Assembly: GCA_965222335.1 (NCBI GenBank)
Contig: OZ244944.1
Span: forward strand, 310,001-374,000
Direction: 5' to 3'
From: G965222335 sp965222335
GTDB lineage: Bacteria; Pseudomonadota; Gammaproteobacteria; Pseudomonadales; Halieaceae
DNA: 64,000 nucleotides
In this document: one piece after another, positions 9,085-17,096 of the stretch
Numbering within the stretch: position 1 is the stretch's first letter
How the letters are laid out: each line of letters starts with the position of its first letter
Position numbers and translations under genes: made by a program
The notes under the pieces: generated by a model
What the model was told of the DNA's origin: nothing
What the model saw: the letters and a program-made list of their open reading frames with translations, nothing else
Databases searched by the model: none

Positions 9085-9761
9085 AAATATTTGGCACCCT
9101 GCGCGAAAAACCCTGGCTCCACGAGACCGCTCTCGCCGCTGGACAGCCAGCACCGATAAAGGATGCTCTGGGACCTGCGCGCATAGCGCTGCGCTTTGTC
9201 ATGGCCGTGGTTGCCGTGCTCTTCTCTCTGTTCATCATTACCTACCTGTCTCGCTCCCAGTATCCTGATTTTCAGGCACTGGCGGGTCTGCCCTGGCAGC
9301 CCTTCACCGACCCTGGACGCCTGTGGTTCAACACCGGCTTGCTGGCAGTGAGCAGCGTGGCCCTGCAGATCGGTGTTATGACTACCCGGCGGGGCAATAC
9401 CAGTGGCACCGTTGGCAGCATCAGTGTCGCCATGCTGTTCGCCATTGCCTTCCTGCTTGCGCAGCTGGACTTGTGGAACCGCCTGTATTTCATGGGTTTC
9501 TACGTGAGCACCAATCCAGCTAACAGCTATTTTTACCTGCTGACCGCGGTGCATGGGCTGCATCTGCTCGGCGGCATGATCGTTCTGGTGAATATTGTCT
9601 TTCGCATGTGGTACGACAAGTCCCTGACCGGTCTCAGCGGCGCGCTCGGCTTGTGCAGCCAGTACTGGCACTTCATGTTGCTGGTCTGGCTGGTGCTGTT
9701 TGCCCTGCTCACGGCCTCTTCCGAAACCATCAACGCCCTCGCGGCGATGTGCGGATTCTAG
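9081..9761 (+). CDS. Cytochrome c oxidase subunit III-like protein (divergent paralogue)
   Basis: A 226-residue membrane protein with about five helices, ending in the subunit III pattern AVHGLHLLGGMIVLVNI...CSQYWHFMLLVWLVLFALL. The first 45 residues (REKPWLHETALAAGQPAP) are polar and unlike ordinary subunit III. It overlaps coxA by four bases and is two bases from a second, more typical subunit III gene. Tandem subunit III genes occur in some proteobacterial caa3-type operons; here the first is the more divergent. It probably is a structural subunit of the same oxidase. A role in NO reductase-like NorE proteins is an alternative because NorE belongs to the same family. Confidence 0.82.
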   Translation: MKIFGTLREKPWLHETALAAGQPAPIKDALGPARIALRFVMAVVAVLFSLFIITYLSRSQYPDFQALAGLPWQPFTDPGRLWFNTGLLAVSSVALQIGVMTTRRGNTSGTVGSISVAMLFAIAFLLAQLDLWNRLYFMGFYVSTNPANSYFYLLTAVHGLHLLGGMIVLVNIVFRMWYDKSLTGLSGALGLCSQYWHFMLLVWLVLFALLTASSETINALAAMCGF

Positions 9762-9763
9762 CC

Positions 9764-10441
9764 ATGACAACCGAACAACAAAGCGATGCGTATACCCAGC
9801 CCGGCGTAGCAGGCATGGTCGCCGATTGGTCCGCCGACAAGCAGGCTTTCGATATGCCCTGGGGCAAGCTGATGATGTGGGTCTTCCTGCTCAGCGACAC
9901 CTTTATCTTCAGCATATTTCTCATTGGCTATATGAATGTGCGGATATCCGCTACCGAGCCCTGGCCCAACGCCAGCGAGGTTTTTGCCCTGGAAATCGCC
10001 GGGCAGCACCTGCCCCTGATCCTGATCGCGATAATGACCTTCGTACTGATCACCAGTAGTGGCACCATGGCCATGGCCGTCAACTACGCCTACCGTCGCG
10101 ACCGGCGCAAGACCTTCCTGTTGATGGCTGCGACCGCCCTGCTCGGTGCCTCCTTCGTTGGCATGCAGGCCTTCGAGTGGACCAAGTTAATCGAGGAGGG
10201 CGTGCGCCCCTGGGCAAACCCGATGGGGGCTGCCCAGTTCGGTTCGGCCTTCTTTATGATCACGGGCTTTCACGGCATGCATGTGACTGCCGGCGTCATC
10301 TACCTGACGGTCGTCGCCATCAAAGTGGCACGCGGCGACTACGAAACGAAGGGCTATGCCATCGTCGAGATCACCGGGCTGTACTGGCACTTCGTGGATC
10401 TTGTGTGGGTATTTATCTTCGCGTTTTTCTACCTGTGGTGA
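9764..10441 (+). CDS. coxC: Cytochrome c oxidase subunit III
   Basis: A 225-residue protein with about five membrane helices and the subunit III signatures ASFVGMQAFEW, FFMITGFHGMHVTAGVIYL and GLYWHFVDLVWVFIFAFFYLW. The HGxH and WHFVD motifs are conserved in the family, where subunit III stabilises subunit I and its proton uptake. It starts two bases after the stop of the divergent subunit III gene and lies ten bases before the subunit IV gene. The soluble N-terminus (about 30 residues) is slightly long. Tight spacing on both sides supports a single operon. Confidence 0.9.
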   Translation: MTTEQQSDAYTQPGVAGMVADWSADKQAFDMPWGKLMMWVFLLSDTFIFSIFLIGYMNVRISATEPWPNASEVFALEIAGQHLPLILIAIMTFVLITSSGTMAMAVNYAYRRDRRKTFLLMAATALLGASFVGMQAFEWTKLIEEGVRPWANPMGAAQFGSAFFMITGFHGMHVTAGVIYLTVVAIKVARGDYETKGYAIVEITGLYWHFVDLVWVFIFAFFYLW

Positions 10442-10450
10442 GGTCATGCA

Positions 10451-10768
10451 ATGAGTGAAACCGCCGGCCAGCAGCACCCGATTGGCATCTACCTCAAGAT
10501 CTGGCTGTTGCTATTTATCCTGAGCACCCTGTCCTACCTGGTGGACTACTTTCAGTTGCAGGGCTATCTGCGCTGGTCGCTTATCCTGTTGTTCATGTTC
10601 CTGAAGGCGGGCTTCATCCTGGCGATCTTTATGCACCTGCAGTGGGAACGCCTGTCACTTAAATACGTACTGTTCCTGCCAGTGATAGCGATTATGGTAT
10701 TGATCGCCCTGATGTTCATCGAGGGTGACTATACCAACATCACCCGACATCTGTTCTTTGATACCTGA
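10451..10768 (+). CDS. Cytochrome c oxidase subunit IV-like protein
   Basis: A 105-residue protein with three predicted membrane helices (about 17-32, 42-62 and 72-92) and the COX4_pro-like central motif LFMFLKAGFILAIFMHLQWE. Small subunit IV proteins help assemble or stabilise CuB in subunit I of bacterial oxidases. Its place directly after the second subunit III gene and before sco fits this. A weak GAGG precedes the ATG. Confidence 0.85.
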   Translation: MSETAGQQHPIGIYLKIWLLLFILSTLSYLVDYFQLQGYLRWSLILLFMFLKAGFILAIFMHLQWERLSLKYVLFLPVIAIMVLIALMFIEGDYTNITRHLFFDT

Positions 10769-10780
10769 CGCGAGTTGGCA

Positions 10781-11461
10781 ATGAGTATTTCTCACCGTCG
10801 CCGCCTGCTGGTGGCATTTATCAGTGTGAACCTGGGGCTCCTCGCCCTGGCGGCCTACGCCGTGCTGCAGCGGCCAATTGCCATGCCCCCCATCCAGGGC
10901 GTGCTCATGGAGGAAGCCCGGCCCGTTCCTGAATTCGAGTTGATCGATCACCAGGGCGCGCCCTTCGACAACGACGACCTACAGGGCGAGTGGCACCTGG
11001 TTACCTATGGCTTCACGACCTGCCCGGATATTTGCCCAACCACCCTGAGCGAGCTGAATCGATTCAATCAGATCCTGGAGCAGCGCGGCGTGGCACCGCC
11101 CCAGGTGCTGTTCTACAGCGTGGACCATCGACGCGACACGCCCGCTCAGCTGGCGAGCTACCTGCCCTTCTTTAACCCCGAATTTGTTGGGCTCACCCAT
11201 CGCGATGACCCTGCCAACAAGCACCTGGCGTTTGAACGGGGCCTGGGCATCGCCGCCCGTCTGGAGCCACTGGACAACAGCGCCGAATCCATCGAAGACA
11301 ACGCCTACCGGGTGAGCCACGGCGTCACGCTATTGCTCCTTAACCCCTCAGGCGAACTCCGCGCCGTCTTCAAGCCAGAGCGCAGTGCCACTGGCATCCC
11401 CGCATTTGACTCACTCACCCTGGCCGAAGACTATATCGCCGTACGCAACCACTTACGCTAA
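10781..11461 (+). CDS. SCO1/SenC family copper chaperone
   Basis: A 226-residue thioredoxin-fold protein anchored by one N-terminal helix (LLVAFISVNLGLLALAAYAVL). The copper-binding TCPDICPTT motif (CxxxC) is intact and the conserved distal histidine is in YRVSHGVTLLLL. SCO proteins deliver copper to the CuA site of oxidase subunit II, so this gene closes the operon logically. The ATG at 10781 (MSISHRR) is chosen over an upstream TTG. The TAA stop runs directly into the inverted repeat at 11461-11515, which may act as the operon's end. Confidence 0.9.
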   Translation: MSISHRRRLLVAFISVNLGLLALAAYAVLQRPIAMPPIQGVLMEEARPVPEFELIDHQGAPFDNDDLQGEWHLVTYGFTTCPDICPTTLSELNRFNQILEQRGVAPPQVLFYSVDHRRDTPAQLASYLPFFNPEFVGLTHRDDPANKHLAFERGLGIAARLEPLDNSAESIEDNAYRVSHGVTLLLLNPSGELRAVFKPERSATGIPAFDSLTLAEDYIAVRNHLR

Positions 11462-11515
11462 AAAAGGGGTCAGATCCCTTTTTGGCAGTTAAAAAAAGGG
11501 ATCTGACCCCTTTTT
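11461..11515. repeat. Perfect 23-bp inverted repeat at the end of the cox operon
   Basis: Arms at 11461-11483 and 11493-11515 are perfect complements of the AAAAAGGGGTCAGATCCC unit, with a nine-base loop and T-runs on both sides. It begins on the last base of the sco stop codon. The geometry could give a bidirectional Rho-independent terminator, but its sequence is that of the dispersed repeat family. Confidence 0.9.
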
Positions 11516-11546
11516 TCTGACCCCCTTTTTTTCACAGGAGGGCAAT

Positions 11547-11813
11547 ATGGCCGGGGGCTTTGCCAAAGACGGTGCCGTCCAGGAGCAGATTGATGCCAGC
11601 CTGGAGGACGAGATCAAGCGCGCTCGCAGTCAGCTGCCGAAGGGCGAAAGCGCACAGGAATGTGATGAGTGTGGGAAGCCGATTCCCGAGGCCAGGCGCA
11701 AGGCGATACCCGGCGTGCGCCTCTGCGTTGCCTGTCAGGAGATTATCGACCAGGAACAGGCGGCGTCCACTGGTTACAACCGCAGAGGCAGTAAAGACAG
11801 TCAGCTGCGCTAG
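11547..11813 (+). CDS. DksA/TraR-family C4 zinc finger protein
   Basis: An 88-residue protein. A short N-terminal helix (QEQIDASLEDEIKRARSQLPKG) leads to a four-cysteine zinc finger, CDECGKPIPEARRKAIPGVRLCVACQ, the DksA/TraR signature. Full DksA has a long coiled coil carrying acidic tip residues; here it is absent, so this is the short TraR/YbiI type. TraR-like proteins bind in the RNA polymerase secondary channel, so a transcriptional role is plausible. AGGAGGG precedes the ATG with a good spacer. It is isolated from its neighbours by the repeat at 11461-11515. Confidence 0.88.
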   Translation: MAGGFAKDGAVQEQIDASLEDEIKRARSQLPKGESAQECDECGKPIPEARRKAIPGVRLCVACQEIIDQEQAASTGYNRRGSKDSQLR

Positions 11814-11858
11814 CAGGCACTTGGGCCAACGCGGTTACGCGCCGGCGCCGAGCACCGT

Positions 11859-12287
11859 TTATTCAGGGGAGAGTACGGCGAACGCCCAACCAGCCTGAGT
11901 GTAAGACGCCAGCAAGTCCGTGATGCGGCCAATGGCCGCCGGCAGTGAGCTCGGGCGCCGATAACGCTTCCCCGGGGCAAGGACAAAGGCACGCGCCTCA
12001 CGGGGCTCGCCACCGAGGAAATAACGCACGCGCGGCTGTTTACGCAGGTTGCGCACCCAGAAGGAGCGCTCGCCTCGCGCCGTGGTAATAAGCACGTAAC
12101 GCCCCAGGCGCAATGACAACAACGGCGTCCGGCGTGTTGCGCCACTCTTGTGCCCGGTTGACTCCAGCAGGATCAACCCACCGGGCGCGCAGCGGGGTGA
12201 ACCGATACCGCGCCGCACGGCCGGCTCCACAATCCGGTTCAGTTTGCGAAAAAACTCTCGTTCAAGTTTCTGACGATCCAGGGACAC
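11859..12287 (-). CDS. Nitroreductase/deazaflavin-dependent oxidoreductase family protein (DUF385)
   Basis: About 142 residues with the pattern of the split beta-barrel DDN/DUF385 family: LLESTGHKSGATRRTPLLSL, then YVLITTARGERSFWVRNLRKQPRVRYFLGGEPREARA. In actinobacteria these proteins use F420H2; in gammaproteobacteria without F420 they probably bind another flavin or haem, so no reaction is assigned. GTG at 12287, preceded by GGAG, is preferred over a TTG at 12308. It stands alone on the minus strand between the zinc finger gene and the DUF3089 gene. Confidence 0.8.
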   Translation of the reverse strand: MSLDRQKLEREFFRKLNRIVEPAVRRGIGSPRCAPGGLILLESTGHKSGATRRTPLLSLRLGRYVLITTARGERSFWVRNLRKQPRVRYFLGGEPREARAFVLAPGKRYRRPSSLPAAIGRITDLLASYTQAGWAFAVLSPE

Positions 12288-12373
12288 AGCGACTCCGTTC
12301 AGGGCCAATTGCCTGTTTTAACGCAGTCCGCGGCCAGCTGGATCACTGGCGCCCCACCGCACCAGTAGGAGGG

Positions 12374-13537
12374 CTATTCTTCAAGCCAGACGCTGGCCTG
12401 CCGTTCCGCAAGACGCACCAGGTCACCCTGGGCCAGACCCACGTCGAACATGTGCAGGCCCCAGCCAGGCAGGAAATCCGCCACATCGTCTACCCGGGGG
12501 TCGTCGGGGTTGCCATTGATCGTAATCGCGAGATAGCCCTTGCCATCCTGCTCAATACACTCGCCCTCAAACAGGCCCGGCAACTTCACAAATGGCGTGC
12601 TGATCGCTTCGTTACGCTCCGGGTCGGTATAGGGCGGCAACTGCGAGGCGGAGAAAACAGCGTCGAGCTCGAGCCGGCCGCCCCCGAGGTCCACGGGGTG
12701 GGAGCAGGCGGCGCGGGTATCAGGGCTGTCTGTCACGCCGAACAGGGCCTCACCCTCCTGCGGCGGTGCCGTGGCGCGAAAGCTGGAGTAATTGACGAAG
12801 CAGTTTGTCTCATCATCAAACGTACAGGGCGGGGTGGCCTCAAAGGTAGCCCCTGTCTCAGCGTCCACAGGCAGTGCCACAGGAATACCGATGAGGTGCG
12901 CAGCGATCATCCTGTCCGCCAGATAGGGGTCGACCTCGATTTCCTCCCTTATCAGGTTAATCAGGTGCGTGGTGCCCTGTGAGTGGCCGATTAGAATGAA
13001 CCCACGCCCGTCGGCATTGGCAATGTAATGCTTGAAGGCATCCAGCACGTCACCGTAGGCAGTGGCCTGCAGCTCCGGGTCGCCAAACTTGCCAGCGAAC
13101 AGGGCCGAAATCGTAATCTGACGATAGACCGGTGCGAACATCCTGCAAACCGAACGGTACCGGGCGGCCTGGGAGTAAGTGACGCTGATTTCACTGTCCG
13201 CCACCAGGTCGGAATTGTCCGTGCTATCTGCGCTGATCGTGGGGTAGACATAGAAGCAGTCCACCGCGGGATCGTCACTCGCGGTGAACGCTTCCGGCTG
13301 TGTGGTGCCATCGGGAAAAACGAGTGTCGCCGAGATGTCCCTGGAACATACATTGGCATCGTCCGCCAGGTCAGGACGACACAGCCAGTTGTCCGGGGCG
13401 TCGTACTGCTCGCTGGTGTAGCCTTCAAAAGGATTCGGGTCGCTGCCCTGTGGCAGTACGTCCTGCGCAGTGCGATCAGACCCATCGCTGCACGCCACCA
13501 GACCAATCAAGAAAACCAGCAAGAGCGCTACTCTCAT
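12374..13537 (-). CDS. DUF3089 alpha/beta-hydrolase-like lipoprotein
   Basis: About 387 residues. The ATG at 13537 gives a lipoprotein signal (MRVALLLVFLIGLVAC) with a lipobox and Cys at residue 16; GAGG precedes it. The mature protein has the DUF3089 features NWLCRPDLADDANVC, VDCFYVYPTISAD and the nucleophile elbow GHSQGTTHLINLI. The C-terminal half includes a short domain ending GWGLHMFDVGLAQGDL with a likely catalytic His. It is probably an envelope-anchored esterase or lipase of unknown substrate. Proteins of this family are common in Halieaceae and sphingomonads. Confidence 0.85.
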   Translation of the reverse strand: MRVALLLVFLIGLVACSDGSDRTAQDVLPQGSDPNPFEGYTSEQYDAPDNWLCRPDLADDANVCSRDISATLVFPDGTTQPEAFTASDDPAVDCFYVYPTISADSTDNSDLVADSEISVTYSQAARYRSVCRMFAPVYRQITISALFAGKFGDPELQATAYGDVLDAFKHYIANADGRGFILIGHSQGTTHLINLIREEIEVDPYLADRMIAAHLIGIPVALPVDAETGATFEATPPCTFDDETNCFVNYSSFRATAPPQEGEALFGVTDSPDTRAACSHPVDLGGGRLELDAVFSASQLPPYTDPERNEAISTPFVKLPGLFEGECIEQDGKGYLAITINGNPDDPRVDDVADFLPGWGLHMFDVGLAQGDLVRLAERQASVWLEE

Positions 13538-14012
13538 AACTACCTCAAATACATTTCCCTGGGCCAGCACCACCTGGCCGGCGGTACTGCGAGCAAAACC
13601 TTCTGCGTCCAATGTCCCTTCTCCTCCGGCAAATCATTCCAGGCAGCGACCGCACTGTGATCTGCAGGAACGCCAATGTGCACAAGCCTGATCGTACCGC
13701 GCGCAATGGCATGCAGCTACCGTCTATAGTGACATCATCGCTACCTGATCGTGTGGTGGGCAATTTGCCATACTGCTTATCCCATGTGCTCGGGCGCACG
13801 CATGGCTCAGGGACTACGGTGACGGTGTACTTGTTTCTTGGAGCACCAAACTGGCTTCATTCATCTGAAAACAATGTCGCTCTGACAGCTATCAGAATTG
13901 AAAAAAGGGGTCAGACCCCTTTATTGAAGGCGCGCACCGTTCCCGCCGCGAGTATGTGGAGTGGTTTTGAAAAGGGATCTGACCCCTTTTTGGATGCTAT
14001 TCAATAGGGAGA
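13538..14012. other. Intergenic region between the DUF3089 gene and the integrated element
   Basis: No coding region is supported in these 475 bases. The left part holds the upstream region of the DUF3089 gene. The right part carries two GGGGTCAGACCCC-type palindromes (13901-13921 and 13970-13991). It ends at the left attachment repeat of the island. A tRNA-Leu gene often follows tRNA-Gly and tRNA-Cys in related genomes; I do not see one here. Confidence 0.6.
13901..13991. repeat. Two GGGGTCAGACCCC-family palindromes beside the island
   Basis: Unit one is AAAAAAGGGGTCAGACCCCT at 13901-13920. Unit two, inverted and with the GATC variant, is at 13970-13991. They lie 22-110 bases outside the left attachment repeat at 14013, on the host side. 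Confidence 0.85.
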
Positions 14013-14057
14013 TGGAGGCTCGGGTCGGAATCGAACCGGCGTACACGGAGTTGCAGT
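14013..14057. repeat. attL: 45-bp duplicate of the tRNA-Cys 3' end
   Basis: Identical over 45 bases to 23473-23517, after which the sequences diverge. It contains the CCA, T-arm and part of the anticodon arm of tRNA-Cys but no D-arm or 5' half, so it is not a functional tRNA. It marks the end of the element away from the integrase. Confidence 0.92.
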
Positions 14058-14152
14058 TCCCCCTGAAAAGGCCCTTTGGGCTGGAACCCGCATCACAACT
14101 ATACACCTCTTAGCTTCACTTGCCATTGATTTGCTGTAAGAATCATGCTCAC

Positions 14153-14172
14153 TGCACATTTAGTGCACACGG
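14153..14172 (+). other. Candidate integrase arm-type site, left
   Basis: TGCACATTTAGTGCACACGG matches 17 of 20 bases of a site at 23398-23417, in the same orientation. Each lies inside its attachment repeat, 95 and 55 bases away. Paired end-proximal repeats are what a tyrosine integrase's arm-binding domain recognises; the assignment is inference. Confidence 0.5.
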
Positions 14173-14329
14173 ATATGTCCAAGCCACGGCTTTTGGCGGC
14201 CATGAATCAATGATTCAGGATTAGGTATTGGTTATTTTTTAACCGAAATCTCGGCATGGTGTATGCAGAATTTTAGCCGCGGATGTTAACTCCGTGTACA
14301 TCCCTTAAACACTTGTCGAAGGGGCAGGA

Positions 14330-16429
14330 ATGAAACTAATAAAATACCGGGTAAGGAAATTTCGTTCAGTTCAAGATAGCGGCTGGCTCACCTTGGATCG
14401 AGTAAATGCCCTAATGGGTGAGAACGAGTCTGGTAAGACGAATCTGTTATTGCCGTTATGGAAACTCAAACCATCTTTCGGTGGTGAAATCGACCTGGCG
14501 TCCGACGCTCCTAGAGGCGAGTATTCCGAGATTCGCAAGTTGGAGCCAAAGGAAAGGCCTGTCTTCATCACCGCTATATTTGAGCTATCGTCCGACGAAA
14601 GGACAACGATAGCGAGTATCGCCGAGTGTCCTAGTGACTGGGTGGCGAAAGTAAAGATCTCAAGAAAGTACGACGGCAAGTATTTAATTAGCTTCCCTGA
14701 AGAGGACCCCACAAGGTCTGTGAACCGAACAGAGATTCTGGAGCCACTGTCCAGATTTCTGCACTCCTTGGATCAGTTGGAACCAAATAAGACTGACACG
14801 CGGCCAAGAGAAGTATTTCTCAGCGTCCTCTCCCCACTTATACGCGACATAGAGTCCGGAGAAGACAAAGTAACGAGTCCTGACGTCCAGCGTATTCGAG
14901 AGGTAGTTGAGAACCTCGACGTTAATAACGTTAGCAAAACGGGGGGTATTCTTGAACTGCACGAGACGTGTCTCGACGCGTTGGGGTTGATAATAGAGCA
15001 GGTGTCAGTTGATGTTCCCACCCAGAATAAAGAAGCGAGGCTTGAGGCGTTAGCGTTGTTACCCAACTTCATTTATTACTCTAATTACGGAAATTTGGAT
15101 GGAAGCATTTATCTTCCTCGAGTAATCGCTGACATGAAGCGCGAAGATCTATCTGAGCGCGAGGAGGCGAAGGCGAGGACGCTAAAGGTTTTGTTTGAGT
15201 ACGTACAGCTTGACCCTGCCGAGATCCAAAGCATGGGTAAAGAGCTACCGCCGAACGCAAATCAGGATCAGATCGACGCCAAAACAGATGAGATCAGAGA
15301 ACGAACGATACTACTAACGTCGGCCGCTAGTGCCATGACCAGAAAGTTTGCGGAGTGGTGGAGGCAGGGCGAGTACGTTTTTGAGTTCAAAGCGGACGGT
15401 GATCATTTCAGAATTTGGGTCTCCGACAAACTTCGGCCTGATCCCATTGAGCTAGAAAATCGCTCTACGGGACTTCAATGGTTTTTCTCCTTCTTCCTCG
15501 TTTTTCTTAATGAACGAAATGACACTCACTTCGGGTCTATTTTGTTACTTGACGAGCCCGGCATAACACTACACCCGATAGCCCAGAAAGATCTGTTCTT
15601 ATTTTTTGAGGGCTTGTCGCAGGACAACCAAATCATTTACACAACTCACAGTCCTTTTCTAATGGACCCTGACAAGCTGGACCAGGTTAAAGCCGTCTTT
15701 GTCGATGAACATGGCCACAGCTGCGCCTCCGACGATCTTCGGTCAAGAGCACGTATTGATAACTCAAGTGAACAGAAGGCAGTTTATCCTGTGCATAGCG
15801 CGTTAGGATTGACAGTCTCAGAGGTTCTTTTTACAGGCTGCTCAGTCTTGCTCGTGGAGGGCCCGTCAGACCAATATTACCTTAGCGGCATCAAGACACT
15901 TCTAATTGCGAAAGGATTGCTGAACCCCTCACGTGAACTATTGTTCGTTCCAGCTGGCGGGGCAAGGGGTATAAAGTCTACTGCTCAAATACTTTCTTAC
16001 GACGAAAACGACTACCCTCACGTACTAATGGATAGCGACAACCAGGGGCGTTCTACCAAATCTGCACTTCTAAGTAACTTGTACTCCGGCCGTGAATCTC
16101 ACGTACATGAAGTGGGAGACTACATCCCAATTGAAAATGCCGAGGTTGAAGACTTTACCGATACCACTCTCGTAGCAAGAGTCGCTAGCAGGATGTTCAG
16201 AGGCGGCGAAGACGATTTTGAAGATGTTTTTGACCCTGTAAAGCCAGTAGTCCCACAAATCGTTAACTACTGCAAATCGGAGAAAATCGAACTTGTACAA
16301 GGCTGGAAGGTGGATCTCGCGAGGCAGGTTAAACGCCGAATGCTAAAATCAGCGTACTCAGATGCCATAGATGATTCATTGCTGCACCGCTGGCAAAGCC
16401 TCTTCGATAGCTGGTTAAATACCGAGTAA
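14330..16429 (+). CDS. OLD-family ATP-dependent nuclease (AAA ATPase plus TOPRIM)
   Basis: A 699-residue SMC-like ATPase fused to a TOPRIM nuclease domain. Visible elements are Walker A GENESGKTN (30-38), Walker B LLLDEPGITLHP (about 404), the H-loop region YTTHSPFLMDPD (about 440), and TOPRIM motifs LLVEGPSDQYY (about 507) and LMDSDNQG (about 566). OLD nucleases act in phage exclusion, alone as in P2 Old or with a UvrD-like partner in Gabija. No GajB-type helicase lies nearby, so this is the stand-alone class. It is on the opposite strand to all other island genes, next to attL, and its base composition is visibly more AT-rich than its surroundings. This suggests separately acquired defence cargo. 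Confidence 0.88.
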   Translation: MKLIKYRVRKFRSVQDSGWLTLDRVNALMGENESGKTNLLLPLWKLKPSFGGEIDLASDAPRGEYSEIRKLEPKERPVFITAIFELSSDERTTIASIAECPSDWVAKVKISRKYDGKYLISFPEEDPTRSVNRTEILEPLSRFLHSLDQLEPNKTDTRPREVFLSVLSPLIRDIESGEDKVTSPDVQRIREVVENLDVNNVSKTGGILELHETCLDALGLIIEQVSVDVPTQNKEARLEALALLPNFIYYSNYGNLDGSIYLPRVIADMKREDLSEREEAKARTLKVLFEYVQLDPAEIQSMGKELPPNANQDQIDAKTDEIRERTILLTSAASAMTRKFAEWWRQGEYVFEFKADGDHFRIWVSDKLRPDPIELENRSTGLQWFFSFFLVFLNERNDTHFGSILLLDEPGITLHPIAQKDLFLFFEGLSQDNQIIYTTHSPFLMDPDKLDQVKAVFVDEHGHSCASDDLRSRARIDNSSEQKAVYPVHSALGLTVSEVLFTGCSVLLVEGPSDQYYLSGIKTLLIAKGLLNPSRELLFVPAGGARGIKSTAQILSYDENDYPHVLMDSDNQGRSTKSALLSNLYSGRESHVHEVGDYIPIENAEVEDFTDTTLVARVASRMFRGGEDDFEDVFDPVKPVVPQIVNYCKSEKIELVQGWKVDLARQVKRRMLKSAYSDAIDDSLLHRWQSLFDSWLNTE

Positions 16430-16590
16430 GAGGTCCGCGCCGTGGTGCTGGGCAATCAACCCCAGCCAGGGCGGCGCGGTGCGTGGTGATGATCAGCCAT
16501 TCAAGGCTGCACGCGCCCTACGATTGATGGAATCAGGGGGAAGGCAATGGAGGAAACCCACCCCCTCGCATGATCAATCGCTATACCGGC

Positions 16591-16824
16591 TCATGCCCTC
16601 CGGTATTCAATAAACTTTTCCAACGCCGGCGCTGGGCAATCCATGCTCACCAGCCAGCTATGCATGTGCTCGGTCGGCAGCTTCGGACTGTCAGGGATCC
16701 ATTTGCCAGCACCGTCGCTAAGATCTAGGAACTGTATCTGCCACACCTTGCCCACGATGTGCCCAGTGCGGTCGATACCCACCAGGCGATGCATATCGTT
16801 AACGTCGATGACTACGCGAGGCAT
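16591..16824 (-). CDS. Small hypothetical protein of the island (77 aa)
   Basis: A 77-residue protein (MPRVVIDVNDMHRLVGIDRTGHIVGKVWQIQ...) with no recognised domain and no membrane segment. It overlaps the end of the upstream 76-residue gene by 13 bases and has only a weak AGG before its ATG. It is the last gene of the leftward capsid transcript and converges with the OLD nuclease gene, about 160 bases away. A head-associated role is conceivable from position only. Confidence 0.55.
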   Translation of the reverse strand: MPRVVIDVNDMHRLVGIDRTGHIVGKVWQIQFLDLSDGAGKWIPDSPKLPTEHMHSWLVSMDCPAPALEKFIEYRRA

Positions 16825-17042
16825 AGGCCTACATTCTGGGGCGTACGCCTGAAATCGCGCTCCTCCTGATCAGATGGAGGCTTGGCGAGGACCGACTCAA
16901 ATTCACGGGCAGTCATATATTCGTGTTTATCCCAATATCGACCGTCTTTCGTCATTCGCGCGGACTCAAAACGCCACCTGGTGCGACCCAGCCAATCCAG
17001 CCGACTGCGAGCACGCAGGTCCTCGTGGAAGTAAATAACCAT
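16812..17042 (-). CDS. Small hypothetical protein downstream of the capsid gene (76 aa)
   Basis: A 76-residue, charged protein (DLRARSRLDWLGRTRWRFESARMTKDGRYW...). A strong GGGAGGG ribosome site precedes the ATG. It begins 54 bases after the capsid stop codon, on the same strand, so it should be cotranscribed with capsid. I do not recognise a family. In phage head operons this position often holds a head-tail connector or decoration protein, but this one is too short and unfamiliar to call. Confidence 0.6.
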   Translation of the reverse strand: MVIYFHEDLRARSRLDWLGRTRWRFESARMTKDGRYWDKHEYMTAREFESVLAKPPSDQEERDFRRTPQNVGLCLA

Positions 17043-17096
17043 GTTTGCCCTCCCGGTATTCGCCCAGGGACCGAAGTCCCCGGGCGGAAGGTCTCA

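Noticed and set aside
14013..14057. A second tRNA-Cys gene at the left island end
   Set aside because: Only the 3' 45 bases are present; the 5' half and D-arm are missing. It is an attachment repeat.
14330..16429. A Gabija system
   Set aside because: No UvrD/GajB-like helicase follows the nuclease gene; the next genes are on the other strand and unrelated.
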